NCBI GenBank assembly: GCA_020632715.1
Contig: JACKFA010000001.1
Location: 186,001 to 250,000, forward strand
Reading direction: 5' to 3'
Length of the DNA: 64,000 bases
Source of the DNA: Deltaproteobacteria bacterium
GTDB taxonomy: Bacteria; Myxococcota_A; UBA9042; PHBI01
Part shown: positions 57,818-64,000 of the stretch, piece after piece
How the letters are laid out: the number at the start of each line of letters is the position of its first letter
How positions within the stretch are numbered: position 1 is the first letter of the stretch
Notes under the pieces: model-generated
Seen by the model: only the letters and a program-made list of their open reading frames with translations
What the model was told of the DNA's origin: nothing
The model's database searches: none
Position numbers and translations under genes: made by a program

Positions 57818-59116
57818 ATGGATCCGACGCTCATCCTCATCATCGTGCTGACGTTCGCCTTCGCCGCGACGCACCTCGAGGAGCGCCTGCTCGGCGCGCG
57901 CTCCGCGCTCATCATCTCCCTCGAGTACGTGCTTATCGGCGTCCTCGTCGGCCCCTGGGGCCTCGGGCTCTTCGGCGGCGACGGGCTCGCGAGCCTGAAG
58001 CCCCTCCTCGGCGTCGTGACGGGCTTCGCCGGCTTCCTCGTCGGCCTCCCCTTCAACCTCCGCGGGGTGCGCCGCCGCGCGCGCGGCACGACGCGCTTCG
58101 CCATCGTCACCGCCCTCGGGACGGCCGGCGCCGTCGGCGGGCTCGCCTGGGCCACGCTCTGGTTCACCGACCTCGTCCCCGAGGTCGAGCCCACGATGCT
58201 CGGCATCGCCGCGGTCACCCTCGGCCTCGGCGCCACGATGACCTCGGTCGAGTCGATCCGCGCGGGCATCACCGCCGCCGCCGCCGACGGCCCGCTGTCG
58301 CGCCTCCTGCCGACCGCCGCCCAGTGGATGGCGGTCCTCGCGGTGCTGGCCTTCGGCATCGCGCTCGCGCTCCAGCGCTCCCACGCGACGCGGCTCACGG
58401 CCGTCGGGCCCATCGTGTGGGTCGGGATCGCGGCGCTCTCGGGCGTCGGCCTCGGGCTCATCTTCCACGCCTTCGTGGGCGACGAGCGCGACGAGAAGAA
58501 GCTCTTCGTCGCGACCATCGGCGTCGTGGCCCTCGCGAGCGGCCTCGCCCACGCGCTCTCCTTCTCGCCGCTCTTCGTGAACATGGTCTGCGGCGCCACG
58601 ATCGCCACGACGTCGCGCGTCGCGCCCGCCCTCATCGCGACGGACGTGCGCCTCCGCCGGCCGGTGTTCGCGCTCCTGCTGCTCCTCGCCGGCGCGAGCT
58701 GGCAGCCGATCCCCGTCGGGCTCTGGGTGATCCCGGTGGGCTTCATCGCGGCGCGCGTCATCGCGCTGCGGATCTCCGCGCGGCTCGCGGTCATGGTGGC
58801 CGCGACGGACATCGACACGAGCCTCCCGCGCGTCGGCAACGGCCTCCTCGCGCAGGGCCCGCTCGTGGCGGCCGTCGCGGTCGACTACTGGGCGGTGGCC
58901 GACGCGCCGGACCTCGGCGGGCTCGTGCTCACGACGTTGCTCCTGTCCGCCGTCGTGAACGAGATGTGGGCGGCCGCGACCCTCGGCCGCGTGATCCGCA
59001 ACGCCGGTGAGGGCGGCCGCGTCCCGGCGCCCGCGCCCTCCCCCGCCGCCCCGGCAGCCGCCGGCGACGACGCGGCCCCGTCCCCACCCGGACAGACCCC
59101 GGAGGTCGCCGCGTGA
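57818..59116 (+). CDS. Antiporter-fold membrane protein lacking the ion-binding aspartate
   Basis: A 432-residue polytopic protein of the cation:proton antiporter (CPA) fold, with about 12 hydrophobic helices (MDPTLILIIVLTFAFAATHLEERLLG, ALIISLEYVLIGVLVGPWGLGLF and others) and a Pro/Ala-rich tail. The core helix VTLGLGATMTSVESIRAGITA is followed by TAAQWMAVLAVLAFGIALAL. In the fusion protein encoded next door the equivalent helix reads GFAVFKDVVMVVMLGFAIAF with Asp217; here that position is Trp170. Since the Asp carries the transported ion in this family, this chain is probably a non-transporting or modified partner. No ribosome site is obvious. Its stop codon overlaps the start of the next gene (GTGA), so the two are made together. 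Confidence 0.85.
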   Translation: MDPTLILIIVLTFAFAATHLEERLLGARSALIISLEYVLIGVLVGPWGLGLFGGDGLASLKPLLGVVTGFAGFLVGLPFNLRGVRRRARGTTRFAIVTALGTAGAVGGLAWATLWFTDLVPEVEPTMLGIAAVTLGLGATMTSVESIRAGITAAAADGPLSRLLPTAAQWMAVLAVLAFGIALALQRSHATRLTAVGPIVWVGIAALSGVGLGLIFHAFVGDERDEKKLFVATIGVVALASGLAHALSFSPLFVNMVCGATIATTSRVAPALIATDVRLRRPVFALLLLLAGASWQPIPVGLWVIPVGFIAARVIALRISARLAVMVAATDIDTSLPRVGNGLLAQGPLVAAVAVDYWAVADAPDLGGLVLTTLLLSAVVNEMWAAATLGRVIRNAGEGGRVPAPAPSPAAPAAAGDDAAPSPPGQTPEVAA

Positions 59117-62100
59117 GCGCCCCGCCGGCGCGCGCGGCGCGTCCCCAGCCCGTGAAGATCCTGACGGTCGTGGCCCTGCTCATCGGGACCATGGTCGCGA
59201 TGCTCGAGCTCAAGGCGCGGGTCGGCGATCACGTCGCCGCCGCCGTCACCTTCGCGGCCATCGGCTTCGTCGTGCTCGCCGCGTACGGCCTCGCGGAGCT
59301 CGCGGCGATGGTCGGCCTCCCGCGCGTGACCGGCTACATCCTCGCGGGCATCGGCCTCGGGCCGTCGGCGGCCTCGCTCATGGGGATCCCGCCGCTCCTC
59401 ACCCCCAAGAACATCGAGGACATGGGCGTCTTCAAGACGCTCGCGCTCGCGCTCATCGCGCTCGAGGCGGGGCTCGAGCTGAGCCTCGAGGCGATGAAGC
59501 GCTTCCGGCGCACCATCGCCGGCATCATCCTCTTCAAGATCCCGCTGTCATGGCTCTTCATCGGCGGGACCTTCGTCGCCCTCACGACGACCGTCCTCCC
59601 GCTCGACGGCGTCGACTCCATCGAGACGCTCCTCGCCATCGGGCTCGTGCTCGGCGCCATCTCGGTCGGCACGTCGCCGGCCGTGAGCGTCGCGGTCATC
59701 AGCGAGACGGGCGCCAAGGGCAAGACCGCCGACCTCGTCCTCGGCTTCGCCGTGTTCAAGGACGTCGTGATGGTCGTGATGCTCGGCTTCGCGATCGCCT
59801 TCGGCGGGCCGCTCGCGACCGGCGCCGAGTTCGAGGGGACCATCATCCTCGACCTCATCGAGACGATCCTCGTCTCGATCCTCGTGGGCGTCGTCATCGG
59901 CTACGGGCTCATCGCCTGGATGCGCTGGGTGCGCTGGGAGAACCTGCTCCTCCTCATCGTGCTCGCGTACGGCATCAGCCCCGTCGAGCACTGGTTCTAC
60001 AGCTCCTTCCACATCCACCTGAAGCCGCTCCTCATCTTCATCGCCGCGGGCTTCACGGTCGCGAACTTCTCGCGCTACGGGCACGAGCTCCACAAGCCCC
60101 TGTCGATGCTCGCGCTCCCGGTCTTCGTGCTCTTCTTCACGACCGCCGGCGCCGGGCTCGAGCTCGAGTCGACCATCGCCGTCCTGCCGCTCGCCGCCTC
60201 GCTCTTCGTGGCGCGCCTCGCGATGATGTACCTCGCGACCCGCTTCGGCGGCCGCCTCGCCGGCGAGGAGCGCGGCTACACCGACGTCCTCTGGCTCGGC
60301 TTCATCTCGCAGGCCGGCGTCGCGCTCGTGCTCCTCGGCATCGCCGTCGAGTCGCTGCCGAGCATCGGCAAGGAGCTCTCGCAGGTCGGCTTCGCCCTCA
60401 TCGCGCTGAACCTGCTCGTGGGCCCCGTGCTCCTGCGCGTCGCGCTCCGCAAGGGAGACGCCGTCGCGCCCGCCGCGCCCGACGGCGACGACGCGCCGGC
60501 GCCGGACCGCGCCCGCCTCGTCGACGCCCGCGCCGCCATCGCGACGAGCACGGTGGTCGAGCTCCCGCCGGTCCCGCTCCTCCGGAGCGAGCACGAGGCC
60601 GTGGCGCGCGAGCTCGAGCGGCTCCGCGAGGAGGTCTTCGCCCCCGCCATCGCCGCCTGGGCCGAGAGCGCCCGCGCGCGCCTCGACGCCGGCGGGCGCG
60701 ACGCCCTCGAGCCCGTGTCGGTCGAGCCGATGGCCCGGACCTTCCGCGACGGCGCCCGCCACCTGCGCGATCACCTCATCGACCTCCCGAACGCGGTGAC
60801 GGCCCCGCTCGACAAGGCCCTCCTCGAGGGGCACGAGCGCATGGGGCTCGGCGAGCGCGTGCAGGCCGCGTTCCTCCGCCTCGCCTACCTCTTCGGGCGG
60901 CGCACGCGCCGCGTCGGCGCCCGGTCGGTCGCCCGCGCCCGCGTGGAGGGGCGCTTCGTGCCGGCGGTGGCCGATCTCCTCGACGCCGTCGCGCTCGCCG
61001 AGGCCCGCCGCGTCGACGCCCTCGACGACGCGCAGCGCCTCGCCCGCTCCCGCCCCGACCCGGGCGATCTCACGGGCGGCGCGCGGCTCCTCCTCGACGA
61101 CGCCGTCGACGAGGCGAACGGGGCGCTCGACGCCGCCATCGCGCGGGCGCTCGCCGATCTCGCCGAGGGCTTCGCGTTCGCCGGCACGCCGCGGATCCCC
61201 GCGCGCTCGGTGCGCTACGCGAGCGTCGCCGGGCGCGTCGAGAACGCCATCGAGCGCCTCGACCGCCGCGGCCCCGCCTGGGACGAGGCGATCGCCCGGG
61301 TCGCGCGCCGCGCGCAGCTGCGCGCCCTCCTCCTCGACGCCGAGCGGCGCCTGCTCCACCACGCGCACGAGAACCTCGAGCGCTGGGGCCACGAGCACCG
61401 CGACGCCATGCTCTCGCTGCTCGACGAGGCCGGGCGCGCGCTCGACGCCGGTGAGGCCGCGCTCGAGGCCTCCGAGGGGCCGGCGCTCGACCGCGTGCAC
61501 GCCGCCATCGCGATCGTCGACGACGCGCTCAACTCGCGCGGGCTGAAGCAGCTCGCCGACCTCCGCCTCCTCTCCGACGAGAAGGGGCCGCTCAAGGTGC
61601 TCGAGGCGCTCACGGGGAAGCTCGTCCCGGACCTCCCGGCCCACGTCCAGCTCGCCCCGACCGCGGTCGACCTCGGGCGCGCGCGCGTGCCGAGCGACAT
61701 CCGCGCCGAGTCGACGCCCGTCGCGGCGACGGTCGAGAAGTACCTGACGGGCGAGCTCACCTGGTCCCTCGCGGAGACGCGCGCCGAGGAGGAGGAGGTC
61801 GCCGCGCGCCTCGTGCAGCGCCTCTCCGCGGTCGCGGGCGCCGCCACCGTGGGCCTCGCGGCCGGCGTCGACGAGCTCGTGAAGCGCGAAGGCGACGGCG
61901 ACGCCGAGGTCGTCAAGGCGCGCGTCCTCCGCCTCGCGCACGACACCTTCGACCGCGCGCGCGGCACCATCACCCACCTCACGGCGGACGTGGAGCGCGA
62001 GCTCGCGGACGTCCCGCAGAGCGTCATCGACTCGTCGGACGACGCGTTCCTGCGCGTCTACCAGCGCCTCCTCGGGGAGGCGGGCGCCGAGGAGGACGTC

Positions 62101-63468
62101 CACGACGAGACGCGGCGCCAGCGGCTCGAGCGGCGCCTGCGACGCGTCGGGCGCTGGTTCGACGCGCGCTGGACGGGGCTCCGCGGGTCGGTGGGCTCGG
62201 TGTACCGCCGCTTCATGCGGAGCGAGCTCGCCCAGAAGGCGCGCCTCCGCAGCGGGAGCGAGCTCTGGGACCCGAGCCACATGGCCGACGACCTGCGCAC
62301 GCTCCAGCCGACCGCGAAGAACACGGCGGGGATGCCCTACGTGCTCGCGCGGCTGCTCTCCTCGACCGCGCTCGACACGCACCACCTCCTGACCGGCGTC
62401 GCGAGCGAGGTGAAGGCGCTCGAGGAGGCGTTCGCGCGCTTCGAGCAGGGCGTCCCGACGGCCGTCCTCCTGCGGGGGCAGGCGGGCCTCGGGAAGACGA
62501 GCGTCGGGCGCGTGACGCTCCGCGGGGTCGCCGGGCGGCGCCTCGTCGACGTCGTGCTCGACGCCGACCACCGCACCGAGGCGTCGCTCTGCGAGGCGCT
62601 CGGGGCGCGCACGGAGGAGCTCAACGCGCGCAGCTTCAAGAGCCTCGAGCGGGCCCTGAAGGGCAGCGGCGCGGTCATCCTCCTCGACGGCGTGGAGCAG
62701 GTCTTCACGCGCAGCGCCCGCGGGCTCGCGCTCCTGCGCGGGCTCCTCAGGCTCGTGCTCGCGACGCGCGGTGACGTGATGTGGGTCGTCTCGGTCGACG
62801 AGCCGACGGCCCGGCTCCTCGAGCCGCTCTGCGACCTGCCCGGCTACTTCACCGACCACGTCTCGCTGCGCCCGCTCGACGCCGAGCAGATTGGCCAGCT
62901 CCTCGAGGCGCGCTGTCGCCTCTCGGGCTTCGAGATCCAGTGGCCCCGCGAGGCGGCCGAGGACCCGTCGCGCTGGCGCCGCTTCCGGCGACCGCGCCGG
63001 AGCGAGGAGGAGCAGCGGACGCGGTTCCTGCGGACGCTGGCGCGCGCCTCGGGCGGCAACATCCGCGACGCGCTCACGCTCTTCGTGAACGCCATCGAGG
63101 AGGTCGACGGCGACGTCGTCGTGCTGGGCCCCGTCGTCACGGCCGGCCTCGGCTGGTTCGACCAGCTCGGCCGGGACGCCCACCGGCTGCTCGCGGCGCA
63201 CGTGCTCTGCGGCACCCTCGACACCGGAGAGGCCCACGAGACCCTGCTCCTCCCGAGCGACCGCCTCGCGGCGGCGCGCGCGCGGCTCCTCGGCGCGGGG
63301 CTGCTCGTCCCGGCCGGGCGCGACCCGGACCGCCTCCGCGTGCAGCCGCACGCGCTCCGGCGCGTGACGGACCTCCTCATCGAGCGGAACGAGCTCCTCG
63401 GCGCGCTCCCGGGGCGGCAGCGCTCGACGTTGGCCGGCGGGGCCACGGGCGAGGAGGGGCGCGCGTGA
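59113..63468 (+). CDS. Fusion of Kef/CPA2-type antiporter with long helical region and C-terminal AAA-type ATPase
   Basis: A 1451-residue protein starting at GTG inside the previous stop codon. Residues about 14-440 are an antiporter domain: VTGYILAGIGLGPSAASLMG, IALEAGLELSLEAMKRF, AISVGTSPAVSVAVISETGAKG, then FKDVVMVVML with the probable ion-binding Asp217, and LGFISQAGVALVLLGIA. About 450-1060 is a soluble, mostly helical, arginine- and alanine-rich region of unknown fold. About 1075-1330 is a P-loop ATPase with Walker A GQAGLGKTS (1122-1130), Walker B AVILLDGVEQ (Asp1192, Glu1195) and WVVSVDEPT as a possible sensor strand. SGGNIRDALTLF resembles an AAA lid helix. A winged-helix-like end follows (ARLLGAGLLVPAGRDPDRLRVQPHALRRV). 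Kef proteins usually end in an RCK/TrkA-N domain, absent here; the ATPase replaces it. An MscS channel gene follows with a GTGA overlap. Confidence 0.9.
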   Translation: MSAPPARAARPQPVKILTVVALLIGTMVAMLELKARVGDHVAAAVTFAAIGFVVLAAYGLAELAAMVGLPRVTGYILAGIGLGPSAASLMGIPPLLTPKNIEDMGVFKTLALALIALEAGLELSLEAMKRFRRTIAGIILFKIPLSWLFIGGTFVALTTTVLPLDGVDSIETLLAIGLVLGAISVGTSPAVSVAVISETGAKGKTADLVLGFAVFKDVVMVVMLGFAIAFGGPLATGAEFEGTIILDLIETILVSILVGVVIGYGLIAWMRWVRWENLLLLIVLAYGISPVEHWFYSSFHIHLKPLLIFIAAGFTVANFSRYGHELHKPLSMLALPVFVLFFTTAGAGLELESTIAVLPLAASLFVARLAMMYLATRFGGRLAGEERGYTDVLWLGFISQAGVALVLLGIAVESLPSIGKELSQVGFALIALNLLVGPVLLRVALRKGDAVAPAAPDGDDAPAPDRARLVDARAAIATSTVVELPPVPLLRSEHEAVARELERLREEVFAPAIAAWAESARARLDAGGRDALEPVSVEPMARTFRDGARHLRDHLIDLPNAVTAPLDKALLEGHERMGLGERVQAAFLRLAYLFGRRTRRVGARSVARARVEGRFVPAVADLLDAVALAEARRVDALDDAQRLARSRPDPGDLTGGARLLLDDAVDEANGALDAAIARALADLAEGFAFAGTPRIPARSVRYASVAGRVENAIERLDRRGPAWDEAIARVARRAQLRALLLDAERRLLHHAHENLERWGHEHRDAMLSLLDEAGRALDAGEAALEASEGPALDRVHAAIAIVDDALNSRGLKQLADLRLLSDEKGPLKVLEALTGKLVPDLPAHVQLAPTAVDLGRARVPSDIRAESTPVAATVEKYLTGELTWSLAETRAEEEEVAARLVQRLSAVAGAATVGLAAGVDELVKREGDGDAEVVKARVLRLAHDTFDRARGTITHLTADVERELADVPQSVIDSSDDAFLRVYQRLLGEAGAEEDVHDETRRQRLERRLRRVGRWFDARWTGLRGSVGSVYRRFMRSELAQKARLRSGSELWDPSHMADDLRTLQPTAKNTAGMPYVLARLLSSTALDTHHLLTGVASEVKALEEAFARFEQGVPTAVLLRGQAGLGKTSVGRVTLRGVAGRRLVDVVLDADHRTEASLCEALGARTEELNARSFKSLERALKGSGAVILLDGVEQVFTRSARGLALLRGLLRLVLATRGDVMWVVSVDEPTARLLEPLCDLPGYFTDHVSLRPLDAEQIGQLLEARCRLSGFEIQWPREAAEDPSRWRRFRRPRRSEEEQRTRFLRTLARASGGNIRDALTLFVNAIEEVDGDVVVLGPVVTAGLGWFDQLGRDAHRLLAAHVLCGTLDTGEAHETLLLPSDRLAAARARLLGAGLLVPAGRDPDRLRVQPHALRRVTDLLIERNELLGALPGRQRSTLAGGATGEEGRA

Positions 63469-64000
63469 ACATCATCGAGTGGCCGATCATCGAGACGCTG
63501 ATCCTGCTCGCCGTGAGCGGGACGGTCGCGTGGTTCCTCCAGTGGGGCTGGACGCGCTTCCTGCGCTTCGCGTGGTCGTCGGGCCTCGACCCGCGCTACC
63601 GCCTCGCGCACACGGTCGCGCCCTTCCGGCTCCTCGTCGGGCTCGCGGTGGTAGGGATCGCGCTCGCGCCGTACCGACCGAGCGGATCGCCCGAGGGGGT
63701 GGCGATCTTCATCGGCCTCCTCGCGCTCGCCGTGATGGTCGGCTTCAACTACTTCCGCGACATCGTCGGGGGCGTGGCGCTCTCGCTCCGGCGCCCGTTC
63801 ACGCTGCACGACCAGATCGCCACGGCGACGATCTCGGGGCGCGTCGTCGACATCGGGCTCACGCGGGTGCGGATCCGCACGCCCGACGGCGGGCTCGCGG
63901 ATCTCCCGAACCGCGAGCTCAGCGGCGACCGGATCCGCACCTCGGGGGCGCACGGGCACGCCCTGCCGATCGAGGTGCGCGTGCCCGTCCGCGCCGGGCA
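63465..64000 (+). CDS. MscS-family mechanosensitive channel (cut by the window edge)
   Basis: The first 178 residues of an MscS-type channel, starting GTG inside the TGA of the fusion gene. Three hydrophobic segments are visible: TLILLAVSGTVAWFLQWGW, LLVGLAVVGIALAPY and the pore-side AIFIGLLALAVMVGFNYFRD. They are followed by IVGGVALSLRRPFTLHDQIATATISGRVVDIGLTRVRIRT...LPNRELSGDRI, the beta domain that follows the pore helix in the family. The sequence runs out before the C-terminal alpha/beta domain. Such channels open under membrane tension to release solutes. The coupling to the antiporter-ATPase genes indicates a shared job in ion or osmotic balance. Confidence 0.9.
   Translation, partial: MNIIEWPIIETLILLAVSGTVAWFLQWGWTRFLRFAWSSGLDPRYRLAHTVAPFRLLVGLAVVGIALAPYRPSGSPEGVAIFIGLLALAVMVGFNYFRDIVGGVALSLRRPFTLHDQIATATISGRVVDIGLTRVRIRTPDGGLADLPNRELSGDRIRTSGAHGHALPIEVRVPVRAG

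Noticed and set aside
59548..63351. 1267-codon minus-strand frame opposite the antiporter-ATPase fusion
   Set aside because: Low-complexity antisense translation. The plus strand has transmembrane helices and Walker motifs.

Overview
The window is very GC-rich bacterial DNA, densely coding on both strands, with strong GCG/CTC/GAC codon bias. The gene content points to a Myxococcota (myxobacterium-like, former Deltaproteobacteria) chromosome. It has many secreted cysteine-rich lipoproteins carrying MopE-type CNG-x-DDDCDG motifs and myxobacterial cysteine-rich repeats, a DUF1566-rich surface protein, a Uma2 nuclease, a CheB/CheR pair and an AmmeMemoRadiSam Memo protein. I see no rRNA, tRNA, CRISPR array, insertion sequence or prophage. 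The genus assignment is inference.

Layout. 1-10.2 kb: two paralogous cysteine-rich lipoproteins flank an acyl-CoA dehydrogenase, and the second is followed by a large secreted fibre/DUF1566 protein. The 717-base gap at 3920-4636 holds a strong promoter and a 22-bp palindrome. 10.5-13.5 kb: proton-translocating transhydrogenase pntA-pntB. 13.9-16.0 kb: a secreted protein of unknown function and an ArgC-like reductase whose catalytic cysteine is serine. 16.1-21.0 kb: the pyruvate dehydrogenase operon (E1 alpha, E1 beta, E2, E3) behind a recognisable promoter and palindrome. 21.1-27.2 kb: Uma2 nuclease, EGF/sulfatase-modifying-factor-like lipoprotein, GNAT protein and an unknown protein. 27.4-29.7 kb: cheB-cheR.

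29.9-41.9 kb is accessory in character: a 1378-residue beta-propeller lipoprotein with six C-terminal modules, an NmrA-like reductase behind tandem operator-like repeats, a two-helix membrane protein, a calcium-repeat secreted protein, a LysR regulator, a glycosyltransferase, a small cysteine protein and two exported proteins. 41.9-50.7 kb is mostly housekeeping: NhaC-type antiporter plus Memo, sspB, mutL, miaA, a PQQ-like propeller and a lipoprotein. 50.8-57.7 kb: a 1948-residue TPR lipoprotein and hemB.

57.8-64.0 kb (right edge) is the most unusual part. Three genes are chained by two GTGA start/stop overlaps: an antiporter-fold membrane protein lacking the ion-binding aspartate, a 1451-residue fusion of a Kef/CPA2-type antiporter with a long helical region and a C-terminal P-loop ATPase plus winged helix, and an MscS-type mechanosensitive channel cut by the window edge. 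The arrangement suggests a nucleotide-dependent ion or osmotic homeostasis or stress-response complex, and it is the best candidate here for an undescribed system.

Regulation. Several genes show a TAnnnT-like -10 element ending 6-7 bases before the start codon, which suggests leaderless transcription. Stem-loops without a T tract sit immediately behind several stop codons and probably act as terminators.
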